A stretch of 64,000 nucleotides of DNA from Heliocidaris erythrogramma. Its lineage: Eukaryota; Echinodermata; Echinoidea; Camarodonta; Echinometridae. A program made the translations under genes and the position numbers. The stretch covers positions 5,829,618-5,893,617 of the forward strand of contig CM046870.1 of NCBI GenBank assembly GCA_025617745.1, read 5' to 3'. Below the pieces are notes generated by a model. It was not told the origin of the DNA, did not search any database, and was given only the letters and a program-made list of their open reading frames with translations. Shown one piece after another: positions 38,625 through 48,951 of the stretch. How positions within the stretch are numbered: the first letter of the stretch is position 1; each line of letters opens with the position of its first letter.

Positions 38625-41600
38625 TTACATTTCACTGTATGCTTTAGAGAAAAGTACTGTCTTCAATTTTGACTTCAAAGAATCCAAAGTGTCTATGGCA
38701 CGGATATTAGGAGGTAAGTTATTCCATAAACTAGGCGCCGCAGCTATGAAGGCACGGTCACCAAGAGATGATTTCGTTCTTTGTGCCACAATAAGATTTT
38801 TGCCAGAAGAACGCAGACAGCGAGTTGGTACATATTCAGAAATTAGATTTTCAATATACGAGGGGGCAGAACCATGTAATGCCCTCCAAGTAATAAGCAG
38901 AATTTTATACTCGATACGCTCTCTGACTGGTAGCCAATGTAACCCTTTCAAAATTGGTGAAATATGATCCCTTTTACGTGTCTTAGACAATATTCTGGCA
39001 GCAGCGTTTTGTGCTCTTTGTAGCTTAGCTATTTGAGAAGATGACACATTGTACAGAAGAGAATTGCAATAGTCAAGACGAGAAATTACAAATGCATGAA
39101 TTATAGTGGCAACTGTTTTATCTGACAATATCTTTCTGATGTTACTGATACTACGTAGATGAAAATACATTGACTGACATGTTTTTTGTACAAAATCATT
39201 CATTGTCATATTACTATCAAATAACACTCCAAGATTACGAGCAGTGTTTTTAGGTAATACATGTGAATCACCAATTCGAATGGAATAGTGTTGTAAATCA
39301 ACCTTCTGATACTGAGATGAAAGAATTAAAAATTCACTCTTAGCATCATTGAGCTTAAGCTTGTTCAAACACATCCATGCCTTCATTTCAGCTATACACC
39401 TTTCCAACTTCTGACGTCTGCTAATTACACTCTCAGGGTCCAAAGGATTAAATGGTATATAAAGCTGAGTATCATCTGCATAAAGATGGACATGGCCATC
39501 ATGTAATCGAGCAATCTCTGCAAGAGGTGTAGAGTAGATACTAAAGAGGGACGGGCCCAAAACTGACCCTTGTGGCACGCCGTAAGAGAGATTAACCTCT
39601 GGTGAAACGGAGTCGTTGATCTTTACGGACTGTGATCGATTATCCATGTAAGAGCGAAACCAGGACAAGGCACAACCTTCAATGCCCACAGATGAAAGTC
39701 GGAGCTGTAGGATGTCATGATCGATAGTGTCGAAGGCCGACGATATATCAAGAAGCACTAGAAATACAGCCTGTTTGGAATCAAGAGCTTGCAAAATGTC
39801 GTTATGTACCTTAAGTAAAGCCGTCTCTGTTCCATGGTGCTTTTTGTAGGCTGATTGGAAAGATTCATGGAGATTGTGATCTTCAAGATGGTCATGGAGA
39901 CGTACAGCAACAATCCTCTCTAACACTTTTGAGAGAAATTTCAGATTAGACACGGGGCGATAGTTCTTGAAATCCTCCGTGTCTAAATTTGACTTTTTCA
40001 ACAGAGGACACACAATAGCACTTTTAAATGAGTCGGGAAACACACCACGTTGAAGAGACTCATTTATGATTTTCGTAATACATGGCAGCAAACATTTTAT
40101 GTGCTTTTTCAGGATCCACGTTGGCAAGGGGTCATTAAAGGAGGAGGAGGATGGTGAACGAGTTATGACCCTTAACACTTCATCTTCAGTAGCTGGATCA
40201 AAGGAGTGCAATGCCGGTAGGCCTGTATCATTGGAAGAAGACATCTCACGTACCGGCACTGATGAAACTGTGGAACATGTGGAGGTGTCAAGTTCCTGCC
40301 GAATCTTGATGATCTTTGAATCAAAGTAGTCTCTAAACTTTGCTGCAAGATCGAGATCAGTATCATGCACTGGAAATTTGGGTTTACTTCGATGATGGAG
40401 AAGGCTGTTGATAACTTTGTACAGCTCTCTAGGGTCATCTTCACAACTTAAAATCTGGTTCTCATAATAAGATGATTTAGACTCTTTGATCATATTCCAG
40501 ACAAGATCCCTCTGGGAAGTATATAGTTGTCTGTCGATTTCAAGTTTTGACTTACGCCATCTCCGCTCAAGTCTCCTCCGAAGTTTTTTAGCTTCTGCAA
40601 TCTCCTCTGAGTACCATCCATTAAATGGTCTAATAGTGATCATGCATTTCTTCAATGGAGCATGCTTCTCAAGAATCTCAGAAAGTGTACTTTCATATTG
40701 CTCGATTAGCAGGTTAAGCTCTGGCTCTTGATTAGTGATTAGGACTGATGAGCTAAGATCTGCAGCAAAATCATCATGGTTAATGGATTTCAGCTTCCGA
40801 TATGAAATGATCTGTCTATTTGTGGCTGGTTTATTGGTATTCAGAACACAGTGTAATGCAGCATGGTCACTGATAAAAGATGACACCTCAACAGATTTGA
40901 TGAGACTATCACAGGAGCGAGTAATAACATAGTCCAAGATGTGACCATTCACATGAGTTCCATCCTGTACCATCTGGGTCAGACCGAAGGAGTTGAGAAT
41001 ATCTTTGAATTTCTGTGTCTCTGAACTGGTAGAATTATCCCAATGAAGGTTGAAATCACCCACAATCAAAAGCTTGCATTGGGAAGATAGAAGTGTCGCT
41101 GTGTAATCTGCAAACTCATCGATAAACACAGCAGTAGAGATCTTGTTCTTTCGACTATAGGGAGGTCGGTACAATACCAAGATCTTGATCGGTGTGGAAG
41201 TCCCGGGAAACTGAATGTCGCAACACAGGCTCTCAAAGCTTGATGCAGTAAAGGTTGATGTAACACCTCTCTTGATTGATGCCCTATGGAGAATGGCAAT
41301 ACCACCACCAAGACGATTAGGGCGAGGGACATGATAAAATGTGAAACCGGCTAACGTAAGATCACCAATCACCTTCCTGTGCTTCTCTGAATCGGAGAGC
41401 CAGGTCTCTGTGAGGCAAACAATGTCAAAGTTATGTTGAATGAAATGATCTGCCAGTAGGTCTGCTTTATTACAAACAGATTGGGCATTGATAACACACA
41501 ACTTAGCACTGTTTTTGGCATGTACAACACTTGATTTATCAGAGGAAATGTAAGGGGGGCATAATCTATGATTGCAAGTGGTCCCATCGCATGCATCAAG

Positions 41601-42098
41601 GTAGGGAAACGACCGTGCTGGAATACACCTTTGCTTTCTTCTCCCTGCTCTTTTACCTCTGTGAATTGGTCGTTTCTGAATTCCCAGAGAGTTGATATTC
41701 TGCAATACTTCCTCCTGCAGTGGACATGTTGTCAGGTTCAGTCTCTCAACATTAATATGTACCAATTTGTTTCTGTCATATGTCTTACGGTCATTTGTTG
41801 ATGCATGAGCATTATAGCGATGCTCACCAGAGACAGAATTATGGCTGCTTGGTCCAGGATTCAGATCAATGTCCCCAGATAAAATAAGTCGTAGTTGGAA
41901 AGTCGAAGTTGTGTTTGCATAATATGCAATAAGATTTCCAGTAAACTTTGAGTGCTTCAACTGGAGTTGTGCATTACAACCATAGATCTTGGACTTCAAT
42001 ACATGAGGGCTGGTCAATGACTTTAGCTCCTTCCTTCCTACAGCAGATACAATAAGAACAATGGCCAGCAGGTTGAATGCCTTCATTGTTAAGTCCAT
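38625..42098 (-). CDS. LINE polyprotein: 2A-like leader, endonuclease, reverse transcriptase
   Basis: 1157 codons from a true ATG. Residues about 5-20 are hydrophobic (LLAIVLIVSAV), resembling a signal peptide. A 2A-like GDIDLNPGP lies at 75-83. The apurinic endonuclease spans about 200-420 (INAQS 203-207, TETWLS 230-235, GDFNLHW 347-353, SDHAALH 410-416). The reverse transcriptase follows: KNYRPVSNL from 711, LLDISSAFD 782-790 (first D), GVPQGSVLGP 840-849, YADD 873-876 (catalytic pair). The C-terminal domain holds SRLDYCNSLL and LHWLPV. Endonuclease nicks the target and RT primes on it. All key residues seen are present, so activity is possible, though unproven. Confidence 0.92.
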   Translation of the reverse strand: MDLTMKAFNLLAIVLIVSAVGRKELKSLTSPHVLKSKIYGCNAQLQLKHSKFTGNLIAYYANTTSTFQLRLILSGDIDLNPGPSSHNSVSGEHRYNAHASTNDRKTYDRNKLVHINVERLNLTTCPLQEEVLQNINSLGIQKRPIHRGKRAGRRKQRCIPARSFPYLDACDGTTCNHRLCPPYISSDKSSVVHAKNSAKLCVINAQSVCNKADLLADHFIQHNFDIVCLTETWLSDSEKHRKVIGDLTLAGFTFYHVPRPNRLGGGIAILHRASIKRGVTSTFTASSFESLCCDIQFPGTSTPIKILVLYRPPYSRKNKISTAVFIDEFADYTATLLSSQCKLLIVGDFNLHWDNSTSSETQKFKDILNSFGLTQMVQDGTHVNGHILDYVITRSCDSLIKSVEVSSFISDHAALHCVLNTNKPATNRQIISYRKLKSINHDDFAADLSSSVLITNQEPELNLLIEQYESTLSEILEKHAPLKKCMITIRPFNGWYSEEIAEAKKLRRRLERRWRKSKLEIDRQLYTSQRDLVWNMIKESKSSYYENQILSCEDDPRELYKVINSLLHHRSKPKFPVHDTDLDLAAKFRDYFDSKIIKIRQELDTSTCSTVSSVPVREMSSSNDTGLPALHSFDPATEDEVLRVITRSPSSSSFNDPLPTWILKKHIKCLLPCITKIINESLQRGVFPDSFKSAIVCPLLKKSNLDTEDFKNYRPVSNLKFLSKVLERIVAVRLHDHLEDHNLHESFQSAYKKHHGTETALLKVHNDILQALDSKQAVFLVLLDISSAFDTIDHDILQLRLSSVGIEGCALSWFRSYMDNRSQSVKINDSVSPEVNLSYGVPQGSVLGPSLFSIYSTPLAEIARLHDGHVHLYADDTQLYIPFNPLDPESVISRRQKLERCIAEMKAWMCLNKLKLNDAKSEFLILSSQYQKVDLQHYSIRIGDSHVLPKNTARNLGVLFDSNMTMNDFVQKTCQSMYFHLRSISNIRKILSDKTVATIIHAFVISRLDYCNSLLYNVSSSQIAKLQRAQNAAARILSKTRKRDHISPILKGLHWLPVRERIEYKILLITWRALHGSAPSYIENLISEYVPTRCLRSSGKNLIVAQRTKSSLGDRAFIAAAPSLWNNLPPNIRAIDTLDSLKSKLKTVLFSKAYSEM
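41850..41876 (-). other. 2A-like translational recoding motif
   Basis: Encodes GDIDLNPGP, residues 75-83 of the LINE polyprotein, preceded by a leucine-rich LRLILS. 2A motifs (D-V/I-E-x-N-P-G-P) make the ribosome skip the last G-P bond. Here the consensus E is D, which may lower efficiency. Related non-LTR retrotransposons of sea urchins are known to carry N-terminal 2A motifs. Skipping would free an 82-residue leader carrying the signal-like segment. Confidence 0.8.
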
Positions 42099-42409
42099 GT
42101 ATATTCAGGAAGACAATGGTATGTCTGGATGAGTGCACTTCAAAGGCCAAGACAAGATACATGGAGGACATGCATGTAGTGATGGCTGAGTGTATGAAGA
42201 CAGATTGCAAAAACTTTGTCCACTTTGATCTTCTAAAATAGCAGCAGAAAAACATCAAAAATAGTCTAGAGGGATCCTGACTATATCACAAAAAGGCTGG
42301 TGTGCATAATGTAGCAAATCAGTCAAAAATAAAACAGCAACAACACAAACTTGTAGAGCAAAGGAAGAGAGGGACAGCCTGTCAGGCGCACACTCTCTTG
42401 AATGTTAAT

Positions 42410-43262
42410 GTAGTTTCCTTTCAAATATTGTAAATGATCAGATAGTAGGTTATTATTTCCTTTTATTTGTTTATGTATATTACTACCAATAGAAATAAAA
42501 AAGTCATTAAATGATTCCACAATTGTGGGAATATCATTAGTATAATTTCCATTACAGTTGATAGTATTTATATTACAGCATTTTGGTTTTCCATTTAGCG
42601 TTTCATTTATAAGTTTCCAAGTTGCTCTAGTATTTTTTATATGCTTAAATTTTTCATCATAGTATTTACGCTTTGCATTTCGTATTGCATTATTGACATT
42701 ATTCCTATAAGTTTTATAATTTGATTGATTAGAAGCGGTAGGGTTTTTTATAAATCTTTTATATAACATATGCTTTTTTTTTGCACATTTGCCCTAGTAG
42801 TTTTGTAAACCACGGTTTATTCCTTCTGAAGTGATTTGGTCTTTTGACACTTAAAGGGAAACATTCGTCATGAAGTTTCGTATATATGTGTAAAAATAAT
42901 TCAAATTGCTTATTTACATCCCTTTCACTATGCAAAAAAGACCATTTGATAGCTTGTAGTTTAGTACAGAATAGATGTAGATTAGTGTCACTATACTTTC
43001 GATATGTGTTATGTTCATGAGAGCCTTGATCACTGGGAATATTTTTATGTAGAATGATAAAAGGGGAAAGATGATCACTGATATCTACAGTGAGTATACC
43101 GGATTTAATGATTTTTTCGGGAGCATTACAAAATATGTTGTCTAAAGCAGTGGTTGAAGTGGGGGTAATTCTTGTGGGTTTTGTAATTTGTGGATAGAGA
43201 GAGAATGTGAGCAGAGTATTAACAAAGTCATTAACCGAAGAGTTGGTATTGTCATATTAAAC
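42410..43262 (-). pseudogene. Jockey-superfamily LINE, endonuclease C-terminus and linker
   Basis: Minus-strand frames give ITKPTRITPTSTTALDNIF and ILTVDISDHLSPF, the last strands of an apurinic endonuclease, then a linker with RRNKPWFTKLL, KRKYYDEKF and FNDFFISIGSNI. There are stops near 42770. The endonuclease N-terminus is missing, so the element was 5'-truncated at insertion. Its other edge borders the L1-like LINE. Confidence 0.8.
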
Positions 43263-43812
43263 ACATGAAAGAGTTGTGTTTTATTCAGCTTTGTTATGCA
43301 CATGGTCAGAAATTCGTTATGTAAATAAATTTGATGTACAAAATATTCCTAATGAAATACTTTGGAATAATAGTAATATTGTATTTGATAAACAATCACT
43401 CTATTTCCAGTCGTGGATAAAAGATGGAATTTTCAAGGTTAAACATGTGGTACATAAAGGTACATGGAGAGATAACTCTTCATTATTTTAGTAAGCACTT
43501 TGATGTTAAGAATCTATTGTTTTTATTTAAGATGGCAATATTAAAAAGAGCATTCCCAAAATATTGGTCACAAAATTTAATTTCAAACAAAGCTTCAAAT
43601 CTCAATGAATCAAACTACATTGAGACAGCTTTAGATAAACGTTGAAGGTACAAAAGGCAGAAATTACTATAATTTAATGCTAGAAAAGAAAAAAGTGAAA
43701 GTTGTTTTCTATTTTTGGCAAAATTTTCTAGGCCTATCAGAAACTTTTGTTTGGAAAGATATATTTCAGTTCAAATTTAATAAGATAAGAGACAATAATA
43801 TCAAACAATATA
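43263..43812 (+). pseudogene. L1/Tx1-like LINE, C-terminal end (nest level 1 resumed)
   Basis: Frames read LLCTWSEIR, NIPNEILWNNSNI, FQSWIKDGIFKVK, then after a shift WKDIFQFKFNKIRDNN: the C-terminal region of L1/Tx1 ORF2 that should follow the part ending at 33302. It stops within KQYKY at about 43812, exactly where the second FMO block begins. Confidence 0.75.
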
Positions 43813-44491
43813 AATATATATATGCAGAGGCTGAAATAGAAGGGAGCACGTTTGCGGTATGTCTGGCTCGATCGGAAGGAAACCCCCGACGGTTTTTCAC
43901 AAAGCCCCCCCCCCCCCCCCCCCCCCCCCCTTCCAGCGCGTTCCTTTAGAACAGACTTTAATTTCGAGCGAATGAGCTGTGTTTTGTAGTTTGCAGGCAC
44001 AAACCCTGGTCAGTGGTAAAAGAGTGTCTGCATGCAATCTAAGACTACCATAGGCCCTGTACTACAATAATTTCTGATAAAGCTTAATTTATGGTCTGTG
44101 CTTGCAGACTACTGTACCTGCACATTATGAAGGGAAATCTCGCTGTTTGTGTTTGTGTTTGATATTCGAGCCAAGTTCGTGGGGGTCGACTTTTGTGCTG
44201 AAATACATGTTTCCCAATAGTACCAGCGTATACATGTATTCCTACCGAAAAGGTCGACTTTATTTCTTGAGTTGCAAGGGTTAATAATCAAGAGTATTTT
44301 CTGTGATAACTCCTTGGTCCGATCGAGAGAGATCACCCGGTCGTAGAAGCAGCGAGATACGAAAAACAGGTGGTTCTGGCTCAGTGCTGCATTCAAAAGC
44401 AGATCTATTATCTTTGATGTTTTGTTGGCGTACTACTACATGACCTGTATTATTATTGGAACATTACCTTCGAACACGACATCGGACGACT

Positions 44492-44608
44492 ATGGCTCTT
44501 CGTGTAGCAGTGATCGGTGCAGGAGCCTCGGGTCTTGCTTCCATTAATTTAAAACATGCCTAGAAGAAGGATTGCAACCAGTGTGTTATGAACGTACGTC
44601 TCACATAG
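44492..44608 (+). pseudogene. FMO copy 2 exon 1, frameshifted
   Basis: 117 bp against 112 in copy 1. The FAD motif is intact but the 5-bp insertion near 44547 leads to TAG at codon 24. Confidence 0.9.
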
Positions 44609-44803
44609 GTAAGTGAAGTCGCTCATTGTGAGGTGAAGATTGATCATGAATCATGTTGTTTCTTAACAGCGAAGTAAATTCGGCTGCACTCACTCGAAAG
44701 GACCACATCAGGATAGACATGATAGAGTGGTCGCATATTGACCAGTAACGAACATTGCCAATAATGTAATATGGACTGGGCTTGAGAGGGATACAACATT
44801 TAT

Positions 44804-44866
44804 ACTAGAATCGTATTGCCCGAGTCTTCGACTCGGGCAATGCGACTTGGCCAATACGATTCTAGT
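44804..44866. repeat. Nested hairpin, copy 2
   Basis: Same structure as 7615-7677, with no change in the arms. Confidence 0.7.
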
Positions 44867-45631
44867 GAGGGCAATTTAATTTTGTATCCCCCAAAAGCAG
44901 CCAGTCCAAATCATTATTACTAACAGAATCAGACATCTAGAGCGAAGTCGACAATATTGTAAAAAATACTCTTTATAGCCTGCTTTTGAACACGCAAAAT
45001 CCAATTGACATTCGAAACCGGGCAATAAACAATTTATCGGCCCGCAATCTTGTTGGCTTGTCAAAAGTGGGCAATAAAATGTAAAAATTGCAATGCTCAG
45101 ATGTTTGATATGGTTAATAAAACTACATATTTTCTATCGCATGTACTTAAAATCTGCATTAATTTTGTTTATTGTGGATTGCAGTAGTCAGCAGAAGGGG
45201 CAGTAATTATGTATCTTCGCCATGAGGATATATCGGCTGAATATGGTTGAATGATATATATATAGAGAGAGAGAGAAAGAGAGGGAGAGGCAACAAAATA
45301 AGTACACCTGCAGACGTATAACTGTTGGTACCACGCTTTTAATAAGCTTTCGGGCACTTAGCCCTTCTTCGGATTATATATTATATATAAACTCCTCAAA
45401 AAAAGTTTGGAAATCTGACTTTGATCGATCATTTCTCCCGAGTCTTAGTGAATATTGATGTTTGATTGATACCACTGAAAAGATCATTTAATTCTCTTTA
45501 AAATGATACCCTACATGATATGATTATCGTTCACATGGAGGTGCAGTGCCTTGAAATGTGGGGCAAGGTCAAAATTCAAAAGTTTCAAAATGACACAATA
45601 TTGAAAGTCACTGTTCTTTTTTACCGTGGTG

Positions 45632-46081
45632 ATGGTGTGGGGAGGCATCTCGACTGCAGCAAAAACATAACTTGTTGTCATTGACGGAAACCTCACTTCT
45701 CAGAGGTATAGAGACGAGATCCTCCAACCAACAGCTGTCCCGTATTTAAGGAATATGGGGAACGACGCAATCCTGCAAGACGACAACGCGAGACCCCACA
45801 GAGCGAGACTGGTCCGCAATTTTCTCGAGAGAGAGGATATCACGAGAATGGAGTGGCCTGCATGCAGCCCAGACCTAAACCCCATCGAGCATCTCTGGGA
45901 TCAACTCGGCCAGTCTGTACGGAAGAGAGTCACCAATGAAACGACACTGGCAGGACTGCGTCAGATTCTGACTGAAGAATGGAATGCCGTTCCACAGCAA
46001 CGAATCACGAAGCTCATCAGCAGCATGAGGAGGCGGTGCCAGGCGGTGGTGCAAGCACTTGGGTCGTCCACCCGTTACTGA
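45632..46081 (+). pseudogene. Tc1 transposase half, left arm
   Basis: Same fragment as 8438-8887. A TAA at 45668-45670 interrupts it early; the open part from 45755 retains DDNARPH and NPIEHLWD. Differs from the right arm by this stop and few other bases. Confidence 0.8.
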
Positions 46082-46266
46082 GCCTTGATCATGTTAATTG
46101 ATGAAATCAAAGATCTCTGTATGTGACAATAAAGATGAAAATCCATTAAATCAATCCCCTGCCTCTTCATTTTTGATATTTTGTTGTGGTTTATGTGGTG
46201 ATGGTTCTGTGAGATAACATGGTTTGAGTCGTGTTTTGAAATACCCATGCATGCATGTTTGTTTGT

Positions 46267-46702
46267 CAGTCAGACCCAACTCCGTAATACCGAGCACAGG
46301 TATATACTCCGAAAACGGCGTATAGAACAAGATGAATATAGAGCCCTCATCGTTCAGTGTGAGGCAGTGTGTACAAAAGGCATGGGGGAAATCGTGCAGT
46401 GTCGACCTGCTGTTGATAATATATTTTTCAAAAATAATGCTGCGGATATATTTATTTCAAATGTTTGTCATATGAAATTCACTTCATATGACGAATCATT
46501 CAAGGATTTTGAAGATAATTGACACGCAGCATTATTTTTAAGAATATGTATATCGTTGGCAGGTTGACTTTGCAAGATTTTCCACATGCCTTTTGTACAC
46601 ACTGTCTCATACTGAACGATGAGGGCTCTGTATTCATCTTGTTCTATACGCCGTTTTCGGAGTATATACCTGTGCTCGGTATTACGGAGTTGGGTCTGAC
46701 TG
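46267..46702. mobile_element. 436-bp element with ~120-bp inverted repeats, copy 2 only
   Basis: Ends CAGTCAGACCCAACTCC and GGAGTTGGGTCTGACTG start arms that pair over about 120 bp with few mismatches. Copy 1 has no insertion (9053-9063), only a run of TTTG. The flanks are TTTGT-rich, so the target duplication cannot be delimited. No protein. Confidence 0.85.
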
Positions 46703-46919
46703 TTTGTTGTTATGTTTTTGCTTGTACAGAGGTTTGTTTGAATCCATGTTAATGTTGATGTTAAGATGCATGAAAACAAAATGTTATCTCACAGAACCAT
46801 CACCACATAAACCACAACAAAATATCAAAAATGAAGAGGCAGGGGATTGATTTAATAGATTTTCATCTTTATTGTCACATACAGAGATCTTTGATTTCAT
46901 CAATTAACATGATCAAGGC

Positions 46920-47369
46920 TCAGTAACGGGTGGACGACCCAAGTGCTTGCACCACCGCCTGGCACCGCCTCCTCATGCTGCTGATGAGCTTCGTGATTCG
47001 TTGCTGTGGAACGGCATTCCATTCTTCAATCAGAATCTGACGCAGTCCTGCCAGTGTCGTTTCATTGGTGACTCTCTTCCGTACAGACTGGCCGAGTTGA
47101 TCCCAGAGATGCTCGATGGGGTTTAGGTCTGGGCTGCATGCAGGCCACTCCATTCTCGTGATATCCTCTCTCTCGAGAAAATTGCGGACCAGTCTCGCTC
47201 TGTGGGGTCTCGCGTTGTCGTCTTGCAGGATTGCGTCGTTCCCCATATTCCTTAAATACGGGACAGCTGTTGGTTGGAGGATCTCGTCTCTATACTTCTG
47301 AGAAGTGAGGTTTCCGTCAATGACAACAAGTTCTGTTTTTCCTGCAGTCGAGATGCCTCCCCACACCAT
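46920..47369 (-). pseudogene. Tc1 transposase half, right arm
   Basis: Uninterrupted C-terminal half with both late catalytic acidic residues. Reverse complement of the left arm but without its stop. Absent from copy 1, where the arm is lost. Confidence 0.82.
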
Positions 47370-47595
47370 CACCACGGTAAAAAAGAACAGTGACTTTCAA
47401 TATTGTGTCATTTTGAAACTTTTGAATTTTGACCTTGCCCCACATTCCAAGGCACTGCACCTCCATGTGAACGATAATCATATCATTTTAAAGAGAATTA
47501 AATGATCTTTTCAGTGGTATCAATCAAACATCAATATTCACTAAGACTCGGGAGAAATGATTGATCAAAGTCAGATTTCCAAACTTTTTTTGAGG

Positions 47596-47637
<42 letters not shown>

Positions 47638-47646
47638 AGAAACAGT

Positions 47647-47701
47647 AAATACTCAGGAGTCAAATAAGAACACTGCAGTCTTATTTGACTCCTGAGTATT
47701 T
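47647..47701. repeat. Perfect hairpin with 23-nt arms, copy 2 only
   Basis: AAATACTCAGGAGTCAAATA (plus three bases) at 47647 is mirrored at 47679-47701 around a 9-nt loop. It lies between TA microsatellites next to the Tc1 terminus. Confidence 0.9.
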
Positions 47702-47747
47702 TCTCTTTCTTGGATATGTATTATTTACACACCGACGCAGATCTTTC

Positions 47748-47814
<67 letters not shown>

Positions 47815-47815
47815 G
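47748..47815. repeat. (TA)n-(TG)n microsatellite, copy 2
   Basis: TA run followed by TG run, the counterpart of 9173-9261, after which homology with copy 1 resumes at GTGTGTACAGTGATCAG. Confidence 0.95.
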
Positions 47816-48241
47816 TGTACAGTGATCAGATTAAACTAAAATATTTGATGTGATAACGTATAGGACACAATACCTTAGAATTGCCCATTTATCAAAAATG
47901 AAGGATACGTGTTTCTTGTTTCTGCCTATACCAAACAGGGGCCACGGAGCGTTTTTGAAAGTGGGGAGGGGGGCGCTGTTCGGATTTCGCTCATTAATGA
48001 CAATTTTCGAACATTTTCCCCGACATTTTGTGAACGTGTCTACTCAAAATAAAAGCGGGCTGCAGCCTGCAGCTCCCCCCCCCCCCCCCGGTTCCGCGGC
48101 CCATGCCAAATGACACAGTCGAAAATCCTACACGTCCTGTATTTGTTAGTGCATGTATTAATAGGCATACAATATGTGCAGACAGTGCAGTGAAGGTGCA
48201 GTCCTTAGTGTTCAATATTTTTCTCTTTGACTTGAAAGATA

Positions 48242-48951
48242 AAGTTGGGTTTTCACGGGGCACGCGAACGATTCGCGAAGGATGCAAATGTTGAAAAAGT
48301 GGCAAAGTCCTACATTCGCAGAAGCTTTTCTCCGAATGTGTCGCGACAATGGAGCCATAAACCATTCTTCTCACAACGTATGTGCGAATGTCGTGTGTAA
48401 CGTTGTCGAAATATGGCCATTCCACATACACGAAGAAACGCGCTTACAGGGATACTCATCCGCAGATTGTGGACGTTTTTATGCCCCGAGAGGGCACCAT
48501 GATCGTGAAAGACTCGTGTTTTCTTCTTTGGCGAATTCATCTGTTCACAAGAAGTACGCGAACAATTCGTGAATAGGTCGAGAAATGATCGGACGAACTT
48601 CGCTGCTTTCGCGAGACATTCTCCAAACTGTCGGAATCTCTTTGGGGTTTCACGAAGATCTTGCTAATATCACGCACGTCGTGAGTAGGTTGTGCGCATA
48701 TGACGAAGCTTTTCAGACATTTTCAATAGCAAATCACGAGCAAATAACCACCCGGGACATTGGAACTGTTCGCAAGAAATTTCAAATTGTTTTAAATTCA
48801 GGCCGAACTAACGACTCCCGCGAACAACTGACGCATCTCCGTGCATGTTTGGCGAACTTTTGGAGCCTAAAATACGAATATTGGACTTTGCCCTTTTGTC
48901 GACATTTGCATCCTTCGCAAGTCGTTCGCGTGCCCCGTGAAAACACAACTT
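48242..48951. mobile_element. Long-inverted-repeat element, copy 2
   Basis: Counterpart of 9853-10565 with scattered substitutions and a 3-bp difference. Confidence 0.75.

Larger units (their letters stand above)
38491..42403 (-). mobile_element. CR1/L2-type LINE, near full length, 3.9 kb (nest level 3)
   Basis: Inserted in the jockey-type LINE. GTTAAT flanks it on both sides (38485-38490 and 42404-42409), and removal with one flank restores the interrupted frame (GNYIN joined to SMFF). The 3' end has GCGCAATATAAGTGC and an (ATT)n tail, typical for this group. About 305 bp of 5' leader precede the ATG. A single uninterrupted ORF occupies 38625-42098, so this is the youngest and best preserved retroelement in the window. 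Confidence 0.88.
45389..47600. mobile_element. Complete Tc1-like palindromic element, ~2.2 kb
   Basis: AAACTCCTC at 45389 and GAGGAGTTT ending at 47600 are terminal inverted repeats flanked by TATATA. The arms are reverse complements over about 800 bp each, and both contain the same C-terminal transposase half, facing each other. The centre (46222-46790) is asymmetric, mainly because a 436-bp element sits in it. Such a head-to-head structure can move if a transposase recognises its ends, but it makes no full protein. Confidence 0.82.

Noticed and set aside
41850..41876. 2A motif as evidence of viral sequence
   Set aside because: The frame around it is a LINE endonuclease-reverse transcriptase; no capsid or viral polymerase is present.
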